Assembly (NCBI RefSeq): GCF_017744155.1
Contig: NZ_JAGHQT010000010.1
Coordinates: 50,168-114,167 of the forward strand
Reading direction: 5' to 3'
DNA from: Endozoicomonas sp. G2_1
Lineage (GTDB): Bacteria; Pseudomonadota; Gammaproteobacteria; Enterobacterales; Alteromonadaceae
DNA: 64,000 bases
Below the pieces are notes generated by a model. That model was given only the letters and a program-made list of their open reading frames with translations. It did not search any database and had not been told where the DNA came from. Position 1 is the first letter of the stretch. Every line of letters starts with the position of its first letter. This document shows positions 1 through 6,933 of this stretch, one piece after another. A program made the translations under genes and the position numbers.

Positions 1-1
1 A

Positions 2-982
2 TTTTGGCAATTGATCAATGAAATCTTGCGCTTCAACAAGCTCTGCAAGTTGCGTTATCAAACAAAAGACTTTACCGATGGCGCCACGCTGGGACAGTTT
101 CTAGCCGAGCAGAACTTTTCTGAGTATTTTGCCAACCACTATATTTTACCGATGGGGGCTGCTATTTGGTCAACCAGCTTGCTGGAAATGAAAAACTTTG
201 AATTGAAGTTTTTTATTCAATTTTTCCACAATCACGGTTTACTCAATATTCAAGATCGCCCTCAATGGTATGTTATTCCCGGTGGCTCGCGCAGTTATAT
301 TAAGCCTCTGACTAAGGGCTTTGCCGATAATATTCACTTAAATGCCGACATCACTCATATTAATCGCCATCACAACGCCGTGGTGATAAAATTTGCCGAC
401 GGAAGTGAGCAAACGTTTGATGACATTGTCTTAGCTTGTCACTCAGACCAAGCGCTCGCTTTGCTCGACGATGCTAGCCCAGATGAAATATCGATTTTAG
501 GTGACATTCCATACGCCAATAACGATGTTGTGCTGCACACGGATACCAATTTATTGCCGAAGAAAAAAGCTGCTTGGGCGAGCTGGAATTATCAGCTCAG
601 TGAAGATAGAGCAAGACCGGCAAGTGTCACTTACAACATGAATATTTTGCAGGGATTACAATTATCAAAGACTTTTTGTGTCACCCTAAACCAAAGCGAC
701 CAAATTGCCCCTGAAAAAATCTTGCGCAAGTTCAACTACGCTCATCCAGTGTTTAACGTAACCAGCCAAGCGGCGCAACTTCGTCGTTTAGAAATTTGCG
801 GCCGCAATCGCACCCACTTTGCCGGTGCATATTGGTATAACGGCTTTCACGAAGACGGCGTGCGCAGTGCAGTAGACGTTGCTGAGCGCTTTGGTTGCTT
901 CCTAACTACGCAACAAGCTGAGCAAGCGAGAGAAACATTGGCGCAAGTTAACCAGCAAACAGCGCACTTGAGTAACGCCTAA
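2..982 (+). CDS. FAD-dependent amine-oxidase-like protein, C-terminal part (gene truncated by window edge)
   Basis: The reading frame is already open at base 2, and the first TTG (11) has no ribosome binding site, so the N-terminal FAD-binding (GxGxxG) part lies outside the window. What remains (about 326 residues) matches the C-terminal half of the COG2907-type NAD(P)/FAD-binding, flavin amine-oxidase-like proteins. It shows the hallmark end HFAGAYWYNGFHEDGVRSAV around residues 275-295, which closes the FAD site in this family. It is followed 75 bp later by a DUF1365 gene and then by cyclopropane-fatty-acid synthase, the usual company of this family. It probably acts on membrane fatty acyl chains, but the exact reaction is not shown by the sequence. 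Confidence 0.85.
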   Translation, partial: FWQLINEILRFNKLCKLRYQTKDFTDGATLGQFLAEQNFSEYFANHYILPMGAAIWSTSLLEMKNFELKFFIQFFHNHGLLNIQDRPQWYVIPGGSRSYIKPLTKGFADNIHLNADITHINRHHNAVVIKFADGSEQTFDDIVLACHSDQALALLDDASPDEISILGDIPYANNDVVLHTDTNLLPKKKAAWASWNYQLSEDRARPASVTYNMNILQGLQLSKTFCVTLNQSDQIAPEKILRKFNYAHPVFNVTSQAAQLRRLEICGRNRTHFAGAYWYNGFHEDGVRSAVDVAERFGCFLTTQQAEQARETLAQVNQQTAHLSNA

Positions 983-1057
983 TGGTCAATTATCCGCAAG
1001 CAAAATCATATTTAATCGCTAACGCATTATTCGCCGTGGTTTAGCTTTGGAGCTGAT

Positions 1058-1852
1058 ATGAGTAGTAGTGAATCATTAACTAGCGCCATTTATCACGGAC
1101 AGGTCAGGCATAGACGCTTTACCCCAGCATCGCACCAGTTTGATTACAAGATGTACATGCTAGCACTTGATGTCGATGAAATCCCGAGACTAGAACAACA
1201 CTCCCTGTGGTTTGGAAAAAAGTGGTACAAACCGCTGCGCTTTTGCCAAAAAGATTATTTGAAAAATGAGCCAGGCTCATTAAAAGACCGTATTATCAAT
1301 AAAATAGTTAGTCTTGGTGGGGTGATACCGAGCACCAGTGACCAGAAGCAAAACATCAGTATTATCATGCTGTGTCAGTGTCGCTGCTTCGGCATTTACT
1401 TCAATCCGGTTAATTTTTACTTTTGTTACAGCGACGACAATTGTCTCTACATGTTGGCAGAAGTAAGTAATACACCGTGGAACGAGCGTCACTATTATTT
1501 GATAGATATGAAGCTTTTTGGCAACGACCAAGAGGGTCCTGTAACCTCAGATAAGGCATTTCATGTGTCGCCTTTTATGGACTTAGCAATGGCTTATCAT
1601 TGGCGCATTAAACCGCCGACTAAAAAGTTGTTAGTACACATTGAAAATCACAAAAATACTGGCAGTGAAACTAAGATTTTTGATGCCACACTCGCGCTAA
1701 AAAAGCGTGAGCTAAACAAAATAAATATAGTAAAGACCTTGATCAGTTTTCCGGTGATGACAGTAAAAATATTTGGGGCTATTTATTGGCAAGCGCTAAA
1801 GCTTTTTATTAAAAAAGTACCATTTGTCAGTCACCCCAAACACTTGAGTTAA
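1058..1852 (+). CDS. DUF1365 family protein
   Basis: A 264-residue protein of the DUF1365 (COG3496) family. It begins with the typical IYHGQVRHRRFTP segment (residues 11-23) and carries the family core CFGIYFNPVNFYFCY at about 110-124 and EVSNTPWNERHYY at about 135-147, followed by HVSPFMDL. No signal peptide is seen. It lies between the FAD oxidoreductase and cyclopropane-fatty-acid synthase in the same direction, with gaps of 75 and 92 bp, so the three are probably one operon. The family's biochemical role is unresolved. Its constant company suggests a part in modifying unsaturated acyl chains of phospholipids. ATG start at 1058, preceded by a GGAG (1050-1053) at usable distance. Confidence 0.9.
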   Translation: MSSSESLTSAIYHGQVRHRRFTPASHQFDYKMYMLALDVDEIPRLEQHSLWFGKKWYKPLRFCQKDYLKNEPGSLKDRIINKIVSLGGVIPSTSDQKQNISIIMLCQCRCFGIYFNPVNFYFCYSDDNCLYMLAEVSNTPWNERHYYLIDMKLFGNDQEGPVTSDKAFHVSPFMDLAMAYHWRIKPPTKKLLVHIENHKNTGSETKIFDATLALKKRELNKINIVKTLISFPVMTVKIFGAIYWQALKLFIKKVPFVSHPKHLS

Positions 1853-1944
1853 GATCAAATGGTTGGTGCATGATCACTAAACATACTGCCTTAAACAGCA
1901 AATAAACAGCACAGTAAACAACAATAACAAACGGCAAATTTATC

Positions 1945-3195
1945 ATGGAACAAATCGACAATACCATTGAAAACAAGTCACTTGAAAGCAAGCCGTTAGG
2001 CGTATTTGCCAATTGGCAAATAAACACCTGTCGCAAACTGATGTTCAATCAGTTGAACAAAGTGACCCAAGTGGCGATTGAAATCCATGAACAAGGCCAA
2101 GTCACTGTTTTGGGCAACAAAAACGCTGACATCGTCGGCCAAGTTAAGGTCTTAGACCCACAAACTTACAGCCATTTTGTCAAGGGTGGCAGTATTGGCG
2201 CAGCAGAAGCCTACATCGAAGGACTGTGGCAAAGCCCTGATTTAACAAAACTAATACAAGCCTTTGCCAAATGCCAAAATGAGCTCGACCAGCTAGAAAA
2301 AAGTGGCAACTTTCTCACCAAACTCAAGAATACATGGTTTCACGCCCGCAATAAAAATAGCGAGAGTGGTTCTAAAGGCAATATTCTCGCCCATTATGAT
2401 TTGGGCAACGAATTGTACACACGATTTCTAGACCCAGAAATGATGTATTCTTCGGCAATATACAATGAAAATGCCAACGACCTAGACAGCGCTCAGCTCA
2501 ATAAACTGGAAACCATTTGCCAACGCCTAGAACTAAGCGCAGATGATCATTTACTAGAAATTGGCACTGGCTGGGGCGGGCTGGCAATTTATGCCGCCAA
2601 AAATTATGGTTGTAGAGTAACCACGACGACAATATCTGACGCTCAATACGAATATGCGAAAGATCGCATCGAGACTTTAGGGCTTGGTGACAAAATCACT
2701 TTACTCAATCGCGATTACCGCAAGCTCAACGGCCAATTTGACAAACTTGTTTCAATAGAGATGATTGAAGCGGTTGGCCACCAATACTTTTCAACATTCT
2801 TCCAACAATGTAATCAGCGCCTCAAAAAAGGCGGAAAAATGCTATTACAGGCGATTACCATCGCCGACCAGCGCTACCATCATTACATCAACAACGTCGA
2901 TTTTATTCAGCGTTACATTTTCCCAGGTGGGTGTCTTCCTAGTGTCAGTGTGATGAGTCAACACATTGCGACAAACACCAATATGGTCATTGAACAGTTA
3001 GATGACATTGGTTTGGATTACGCAAGAACACTAGCCGATTGGCGTGAGCGCTTTCACGCTAGCTGGCACGAACTTATCGATCATGGCTTTGACGAACGAT
3101 TTAAGCGTTTATGGGACTATTACTTATGCTATTGCGAAGGTGCTTTTTTAGAACGCGCAACCAGTACCGTTCATTTAGTTGCGCGCAAGCACTAG
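1945..3195 (+). CDS. cfa: cyclopropane-fatty-acyl-phospholipid synthase family methyltransferase
   Basis: A 416-residue SAM-dependent methyltransferase that transfers a methylene or methyl group to the double bond of an unsaturated phospholipid acyl chain at the inner membrane. The N-terminal ~130 residues form the lipid-binding part. NILAHYDLGNELY (146-158) and the SAM motif LEIGTGWGG (204-212) mark the catalytic domain. The C-terminal YCEGAF (396-401) carries the conserved Cys-Glu of the family active site. Length is close to E. coli Cfa (382) with a longer N-terminus. Last gene of the FAD oxidoreductase/DUF1365/Cfa cluster. Whether it makes cyclopropane rings or methylated intermediates, as relatives in such clusters can, cannot be told from sequence. 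Confidence 0.9.
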   Translation: MEQIDNTIENKSLESKPLGVFANWQINTCRKLMFNQLNKVTQVAIEIHEQGQVTVLGNKNADIVGQVKVLDPQTYSHFVKGGSIGAAEAYIEGLWQSPDLTKLIQAFAKCQNELDQLEKSGNFLTKLKNTWFHARNKNSESGSKGNILAHYDLGNELYTRFLDPEMMYSSAIYNENANDLDSAQLNKLETICQRLELSADDHLLEIGTGWGGLAIYAAKNYGCRVTTTTISDAQYEYAKDRIETLGLGDKITLLNRDYRKLNGQFDKLVSIEMIEAVGHQYFSTFFQQCNQRLKKGGKMLLQAITIADQRYHHYINNVDFIQRYIFPGGCLPSVSVMSQHIATNTNMVIEQLDDIGLDYARTLADWRERFHASWHELIDHGFDERFKRLWDYYLCYCEGAFLERATSTVHLVARKH

Positions 3196-3250
3196 ACATT
3201 ACCGATCCTAGGTCCTCACTACATACCTACCTAAGCTCTTCAATAAAATA

Positions 3251-3279
3251 AAAAAGCCGATAACCTAAAGGTTATCGGC
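3251..3279 (-). terminator. intrinsic terminator of small RNA copy A
   Basis: Perfect 10-bp stem GCCGATAACC/GGTTATCGGC (3256-3265 with 3270-3279) and a 4-nt loop. On the minus strand it is followed by TTTTTATTTTATTG. On the plus strand the A-run precedes the stem and no T-run follows, so it does not serve as a normal terminator for the cfa gene. Confidence 0.85.
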
Positions 3280-3368
3280 GAAAGCCTGGAGATGGCGTAA
3301 GAAAAACAAATCAAATAGCTACGTTAACCCAAAAGTTAATGAGTCAATTAACTCTATCTCGTTAACGC
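3251..3368 (-). ncRNA. putative Fur-controlled small RNA, copy A
   Basis: No open frame explains this segment. On the minus strand there is a -10 TATATT (3375-3380) and a weak -35 GTTGTT (3399-3404) at 18-bp spacing, predicting a start near 3368. The transcript would run to an intrinsic terminator at 3251-3279, giving about 117 nt. The 5' part can form a stem AGTTAAT/ATTAACT. The 3' half, from TAGCTATTTGATTTG through CTTACGCCATCTCCAGGC, is identical in copy B and contains CUCC, which could pair with Shine-Dalgarno sequences. It lacks the core sequence of enterobacterial RyhB. A Fur-like box sits just upstream of -35. The RNA is inferred from promoter, terminator and copy conservation only. 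Confidence 0.6.
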
Positions 3369-3407
3369 CAAACCAATATAACCAAATAGAACTCAAAAAA
3401 CAACAAA

Positions 3408-3422
3408 TAAAAATAATTCTCA
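3408..3422 (-). promoter_or_regulatory. Fur-box-like operator, copy A
   Basis: TGAGAATTATTTTTA on the minus strand matches the 7-1-7 Fur consensus TGATAATNATTATCA at 11 of 14 fixed positions. The same 15 bp are invariant in copy B while flanking spacer bases differ. It lies directly upstream of the -35 element of the small-RNA promoter. Confidence 0.6.
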
Positions 3423-3500
3423 TTTATGTTTACTTTGTTTTTTTGCTGTGTAATACTTGTTCACGATTAGAAAGAGCCCATAGATACCGAACCGTATGCT

Positions 3501-3749
3501 CTATTTATTGTTCAAATTTGGTTCCCCCCAAGCACCAAACACTTGCACACAGGCAATAAATTTACGGTAAGGTATCTTCTCTTCTAACCAACATCTGCCG
3601 TCTCGATACTTACAAAAAACTTCGTTAAATCCTTCAATTATATTAATACCCAAACACTGTCTCGTTTTAACAATTTCTTTAGACGCAAAATAAGTTTCTA
3701 CCCAAATGAAAGTGTTTAAGCCAGTTTGTTTAACTGTACTTCTATTCAT
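3501..3749 (-). CDS. small hypothetical protein, possibly a remnant
   Basis: An 82-codon frame on the minus strand, immediately upstream (in transcription sense) of small-RNA copy A. I do not recognise the protein. It is rich in aromatic and charged residues, has no clear signal peptide or membrane segment, and ends with FIACVQVFGAWGEPN. The last 29 residues recur in copy B with 25 identities, but the rest does not, so only its tail lies in the duplicated block. It may be a genuine small gene, or a fragment of an older mobile or accessory gene that carried the small RNA in its 3' region. Confidence 0.35.
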   Translation of the reverse strand: MNRSTVKQTGLNTFIWVETYFASKEIVKTRQCLGINIIEGFNEVFCKYRDGRCWLEEKIPYRKFIACVQVFGAWGEPNLNNK

Positions 3750-3830
3750 TTTTTGAAATTAACAACAAAAATTTTTGTAGCCGCGAAAGCAACTGCTAAG
3801 AATAAATAACAACATCGATTAGTAAAAAGA

Positions 3831-3859
3831 AAAAAGCCGATAACCCAAAGGCTATCGGC
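3831..3859 (-). terminator. intrinsic terminator of small RNA copy B
   Basis: Stem GCCGATAACC/GGCTATCGGC (3836-3845 with 3850-3859) has one A-C mismatch relative to the perfect stem of copy A. On the minus strand it is followed by TTTTTTCTTTTTACT. Confidence 0.8.
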
Positions 3860-3947
3860 GAAAGCCTGGAGATGGCGTAAGAAAAACAAATCAAATAGCT
3901 ACACTAACCAGACGAATCATGAGTCATTAGTCCCGTCTCGTTAACGC
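3831..3947 (-). ncRNA. putative Fur-controlled small RNA, copy B
   Basis: Second transcript candidate on the minus strand: -10 TATAGT (3954-3959), -35 GTTGTT (3978-3983), 18-bp spacing, predicted start near 3947, end at the terminator 3831-3859. The 5' ~55 nt have diverged from copy A but can still fold (AGACG/CGTCT), whereas the 3' ~50 nt up to the terminator are identical. The pattern is that of sibling small RNAs with a shared targeting region, a diverged 5' end and common control. Existence is inferred, not shown. Confidence 0.6.
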
Positions 3948-3986
3948 AAAAACACTATAACTAAATTAAATATCAAAAACAACAAA

Positions 3987-4001
3987 TAAAAATAATTCTC
4001 A
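3987..4001 (-). promoter_or_regulatory. Fur-box-like operator, copy B
   Basis: The same 15 bases as the copy A site (TGAGAATTATTTTTA on the minus strand, 11/14 match to the Fur 7-1-7 consensus), at the identical distance from the -35 and -10 elements. Confidence 0.6.
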
Positions 4002-4079
4002 TTTGTGTTTACTTTGGTTTTTTACTGTGTAATACTTGCTCTCGATTAGAAAGAGCCCATAGATACCGAGCCGTATGCT

Positions 4080-4170
4080 CTATTTATTGTTAACATTTGG
4101 TTCCCCCCAAGCACCAAACACTTGCACAAAGGCAATAAATTTACAGCGAGGTATCTTCTCTTCTAACCAA
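4080..4170 (-). pseudogene. C-terminal fragment of the small frame found in copy A
   Basis: Translating the minus strand gives WLEEKIP, then KFIA, VQVFGAWGEPN and NNK before a stop, 25 of 29 residues identical to the end of the 82-aa frame at 3501-3749. Upstream of the Trp codon the sequence is unrelated and reaches an in-frame TGA after about 24 codons without a start codon. It is therefore a duplicated tail, not a gene. Confidence 0.6.
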
Positions 4171-4219
4171 TGGCATGATTGCTTCCCTATTTTGAAAATA
4201 GAGATTCGGTTTAGATAAT

Positions 4220-4233
4220 TTGATTTAGGTCAT
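4220..4233 (+). promoter_or_regulatory. FNR/CRP-like site upstream of a small-RNA-like unit
   Basis: TTGATTTAGGTCAT resembles the FNR consensus TTGAT-N4-ATCAA: left half 5/5, right half 3/5. Its centre (4226.5) lies 41.5 bp before the start predicted from the -10 TATATT (4256-4261), the class II activator position. No good -35 is present, as expected for an activated promoter. The site is degenerate, so confidence is low. Confidence 0.3.
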
Positions 4234-4267
4234 AAAACCTCTGTCAAATCATTGATATATTGGGTCT

Positions 4268-4345
4268 CGCTTAAATGTTGTTTTTTCTTTGTCAACACGT
4301 GTTTAGCAGGCTCTCCCTTTTTCTTGCTAAGCACGTTTTTTTTTG
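4268..4345 (+). ncRNA. candidate small RNA or attenuated leader
   Basis: A ~78-nt segment between a possible activated promoter and a strong plus-strand intrinsic terminator, with no open frame. It carries a U-rich single-stranded stretch (TTGTTTTTTCTTTGTC). The next gene (DUF5329, start 4383) begins only ~40 bp after the terminator. The unit could be a free small RNA or a terminated leader of that gene. Confidence 0.35.
4297..4345 (+). terminator. strong intrinsic terminator on the plus strand
   Basis: Stem ACGTGTTTAGCA (4297-4308) with TGCTAAGCACGT (4325-4336), 12 bp including one G-U pair, 16-nt loop, followed by a run of about nine T. No gene on the plus strand ends just before it (cfa ends at 3195), so it terminates a non-coding transcript or acts as an attenuator. 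Confidence 0.7.
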
Positions 4346-4382
4346 CTAAAAATTCGCTACTTCCCAACTTATTGCGGCTCTT

Positions 4383-4742
4383 GTGAAATACACCTTTTTA
4401 TTTTTCTCGTTATTTATCTCTTTTTTTACGCTTGCTGACAGCCAACAAGAAATTAATCACTTACTCAAGTTTGTCGAAACAACAAGCTGTAGCTACGAGC
4501 GCAACGGCAAACAACACACAGGGCAAGAAGCTAAAGAGCACATCATCAAAAAATATCGCTATTTCATCGATGATATCGAGTCAGCTGAAGATTTTATTCG
4601 CTTAGCCGCAACTAAGAGTACGTTTTCAGGCAAACACTACCAAGTGCATTGCCCTAATCAAGCCAGCCAAACCAGTAAAGATTGGTTAACCCATGAGTTA
4701 AACCAATTTCGAGCAACAAATAAAACGAGCGTTGAAAAATAG
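4383..4742 (+). CDS. DUF5329 family periplasmic protein
   Basis: A 119-residue protein with an N-terminal signal sequence (hydrophobic FLFFSLFISFFTLA, cleavage near residue 18). The DUF5329 pattern follows: EINHLLKFVETTSCSYERNG near 23-42, then a helix with KYRYFIDDIESAEDFI and a closing Cys segment YQVHCPN. Two conserved cysteines (Cys36 and the one in HCPN) could form a disulphide in the periplasm. The function of the family is unknown. The start is a GTG at 4383; no ATG is available near the signal peptide. It stands alone, downstream of a strong terminator, and its stop overlaps a 14-bp palindrome (4741-4754). Confidence 0.85.
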   Translation: MKYTFLFFSLFISFFTLADSQQEINHLLKFVETTSCSYERNGKQHTGQEAKEHIIKKYRYFIDDIESAEDFIRLAATKSTFSGKHYQVHCPNQASQTSKDWLTHELNQFRATNKTSVEK

Positions 4743-4801
4743 TCATTAATGACTTGGCGGTATTGATCTTTCAAGATTAAATTTCGTTTTATCAAAATGT
4801 C

Positions 4802-5404
4802 CTACAGCCAACCTTTATCGCGAGCAATGCGAGCGGCATCTATGCGATTGGTGGCATTGAGCTTAGCGATAGCCTCCGAAAGATAATTGCGCACAGTTCC
4901 CTCTGATAAAAACAGCTGACTAGCAATATCAGCAGTTTTTATCCCGTCACTGGCCAAACGCAGCGCTTTGCGCTCTTTGTCTGAAAGCGGATCTTGATCA
5001 TCAAGCGCGCTTATTGCCAGCTCTGGTTCAATGACTTTTTTACCTTGTGCAACCTTGAGAATTGCTGAGATAAGATATTCCGACGGCGCCTCTTTTAAGA
5101 CAAAACCTTTAACGCCGGCATTTAGTGCTCGACGAATATAACCGGCTCGACTAAAGGTTGTCATAATAATCGATTTAATCTCTGGCGCTTGTTGAGCTAG
5201 CTTTTCAACCAATTCTATTCCAGTCATCTTAGGCATTTCTATGTCCGTCAAAACAATATCAACCGAGTACTGACTGAGCAACGCAAGTGCCTCGATCCCA
5301 TCACTTGCTTGGCCGACAACCTTGACTTGCTCACTTAGCTCTAGCAAGGCACAAATTGCGCCGCGAACCAATGCTTGGTCCTCAACCACTAAAACACTAA
5401 TCAT
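4802..5404 (-). CDS. NarL/LuxR-type response regulator, DesR-like
   Basis: A 200-residue two-domain regulator. The receiver domain (1-118) has the phospho-acceptor Asp54 in VLTDIEMPKMTG and the conserved Lys in GFVLKEAP. The C-terminal LuxR-type helix-turn-helix (about 135-197) includes ASDGIKTADIASQLFLSEGT. It overlaps the histidine kinase gene by 8 bp, so the two are translationally coupled and form one signalling pair. The kinase type suggests a membrane-fluidity or envelope sensor similar to DesK/DesR. No ABC transporter or desaturase target is next to it, so the regulon is unknown. Confidence 0.9.
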   Translation of the reverse strand: MISVLVVEDQALVRGAICALLELSEQVKVVGQASDGIEALALLSQYSVDIVLTDIEMPKMTGIELVEKLAQQAPEIKSIIMTTFSRAGYIRRALNAGVKGFVLKEAPSEYLISAILKVAQGKKVIEPELAISALDDQDPLSDKERKALRLASDGIKTADIASQLFLSEGTVRNYLSEAIAKLNATNRIDAARIARDKGWL

Positions 5405-6530
5405 GACTTATCCCTCGTTGAGCCGCATTCTGTTGCGCCAGCCGTTCAGGTAACAATATTGCTAATTCGACACCATCATCTGTATTTACGACCATCTCAC
5501 CACCGAGCTCCAGACAGCGCTCTTGTATTCCGTTGAGGCCATTACCCCAAGCCAGTTGTTTTACTTCACCATTGTCTTTTATCGTCAAGCGATAACCATT
5601 ATCAAAGACGGTCTTGATACTAACTTGGTTGCCGGTGCTGTGGCGCAAAATATTGGTAACCGCCTCAGTTAACATCAAGGTTAATTGAGTTTCGACCAAG
5701 GCGGGCATATCGTTTAAGCGCTGGTCAACATCGACCGCAAAGCCGCCTTGATCCAACCGCTCTACCAATTGCGTTAAGTGATGACTGAGCTTCTTTTGCT
5801 TTAAACCCGACACTGCCTCGCGAACTTCGGCCAACACAGTGCGGCTCAACTGCGCTACTTCATTAACTTCAAGCGCGGCGCGCTCAGTTTTATTGGCACT
5901 GATTAATTTTTCTGCCAGCTCAGCTTTCAGCGCTATCGATGACAGTGCGTGGCCGATCACGTCGTGTAAATCTCTGGCGATGCGTTCACGCTCAGCAATG
6001 GTCGCCAATTGCTCAATTTTTTCAGCGCTGCGCTGTTGCTCAAGCTGATGCTTGCGATCTTTGCGTTCAGCTTGGCCAAAAAAGAATAACCCCAAACTAA
6101 TAATCAGCGATGGCGCCAAGAAAAACATCGCTAGAAAATCAAACCACCAAGCCGACAGTAAAATTGTAGCAACAACCAAGAACAAACCTTTAACCGCAGT
6201 TTTAAAGACAAAGTTAAAGCCAAAAATAAAACTGGCATAACCAAATAGTGCTTGAGTTCCCGGTGTAAAGGCAGTACCAACAAAACAGACTATTAACATC
6301 GTCAGAAGCAGCGGAGTTACTCGCTCTGCTTGGGTTTTACTCGCCTTTAGATACAACCACAAGAATGCGACATAGGTCACTAAAGCGCCGACAACAATAG
6401 TCAAACTGACGGGTTGTAAGCCAAAAACTAGCGGCAAAAAATAAAAACTTGAAAAAGTCAGCGAAATCCAACTCCAGTAACTTTTGTTACTAGTCGCCAA
6501 ACTTTGGTTTAACCTAATCGTGTCCTTCAT
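5397..6530 (-). CDS. HisKA_3 sensor histidine kinase, DesK-like
   Basis: Membrane sensor kinase. The N-terminal ~150 residues hold five or six hydrophobic segments and no large periplasmic domain. Then comes a HisKA_3 dimerisation segment with phospho-His189 in ARDLHDVIGHALSS, and a HATPase domain with LMLTEAVTNILRHS and GNGLNGIQERC. The frame is open to 6605, but I place the start at the ATG at 6530, because the upstream 25 residues add a stray hydrophobic run and a purine-rich GGACGGGG precedes this ATG. It overlaps the DesR-like regulator gene downstream. Ligand unknown; the architecture resembles the lipid-fluidity sensor DesK. Confidence 0.88.
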   Translation of the reverse strand: MKDTIRLNQSLATSNKSYWSWISLTFSSFYFLPLVFGLQPVSLTIVVGALVTYVAFLWLYLKASKTQAERVTPLLLTMLIVCFVGTAFTPGTQALFGYASFIFGFNFVFKTAVKGLFLVVATILLSAWWFDFLAMFFLAPSLIISLGLFFFGQAERKDRKHQLEQQRSAEKIEQLATIAERERIARDLHDVIGHALSSIALKAELAEKLISANKTERAALEVNEVAQLSRTVLAEVREAVSGLKQKKLSHHLTQLVERLDQGGFAVDVDQRLNDMPALVETQLTLMLTEAVTNILRHSTGNQVSIKTVFDNGYRLTIKDNGEVKQLAWGNGLNGIQERCLELGGEMVVNTDDGVELAILLPERLAQQNAAQRGISHD

Positions 6531-6776
6531 ACCCCGTCCAATTCTAAAAATATTAATGTCATACACAACAAGAGCTAAGCCAACATAGCATATACCATTC
6601 CGCATAGATAATTGACCGCTCAGAGCGCCATGAGCGACACTAGAACAAACAAAATGAGAGAAAATATAGTCGTTCTCGGTTTTATTTCCTAAGTTGCTCT
6701 ACCTTCTGCATCCATGTAGTCGTAAGTAGAACTTATTTTGTACAGTTATCATGTTGCTCCATGTACTCCCTTCGGG

Positions 6777-6903
6777 CGAGTTTTAAAGGCTTATATGCCG
6801 CGTTATTGATTTTAACAAGGGAGTAACCATTCTTTGCAATCAATGCCTTGCCTCTAAGCCTTTAAATTCTCGCTGAGTGACCAATTACTTATCCGGATTG
6901 GTA
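6777..6903. repeat. MITE-like nested inverted repeat in an intergenic region
   Basis: The ~400-bp gap between the kinase and TPR genes contains a long imperfect inverted repeat: GCGAGTTTTAAAGGCTTA (6777-6794) against TAAGCCTTTAAATTCTCGC (6856-6874). Inside it lies a second stem ATTGATT/AATCAAT (6806-6812 with 6839-6845), and just outside a third, ACCAAT/ATTGGT (6881-6886 with 6898-6903). The whole could fold into a branched structure. No frame is present. It lacks the GTTRRRY/RYYYAAC cores of an integron attC site. The rest of the gap (6531-6776) shows nothing else I can support. Confidence 0.5.
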
Positions 6904-6933
6904 TTAGTTCTTACAAACTAACAACAAGATAAA

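Larger units (their letters stand above)
3251..3591 (-). repeat. imperfect direct repeat, copy A (~340 bp) carrying a small-RNA unit
   Basis: This ~341-bp segment recurs at 3831-4170 in the same orientation with many identical runs. Read on the minus strand, each copy contains in order: the end of a small reading frame, a spacer, a Fur-box-like sequence, a promoter, a ~117-nt transcript candidate and an intrinsic terminator. The alignment ends sharply at TTCTAACCAA (3591 and 4170). Conservation is highest over the last ~50 nt of the transcript and over the Fur-like site, and lowest in the 5' half of the transcript. Confidence 0.9.
3831..4170 (-). repeat. imperfect direct repeat, copy B (~340 bp) carrying a small-RNA unit
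   Basis: Second copy of the duplicated block at 3251-3591, separated from it by ~240 bp of unique DNA. It keeps the same promoter spacing, Fur-like site and terminator. The small reading frame present in copy A is reduced here to its last 29 codons. Confidence 0.9.

Noticed and set aside
1827..2048. 73-codon minus-strand frame before cfa
   Set aside because: Antisense shadow overlapping the starts and ends of two well-supported genes.
3256..3279. Hairpin after cfa as a plus-strand terminator
   Set aside because: The A-run precedes and no T-run follows on the plus strand; all terminator features are on the minus strand, and the element recurs in copy B away from any gene end.
3251..4001. Tandem copies as true RyhB orthologues
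   Set aside because: The conserved RyhB core (GCTCACATTGCTTCC-like) is absent; only the Fur-like control and the terminator architecture are similar.
6777..6874. Integron attC site
   Set aside because: Size and symmetry are suggestive, but the required GTTRRRY/RYYYAAC core sites are absent and no integrase or cassette array is nearby.
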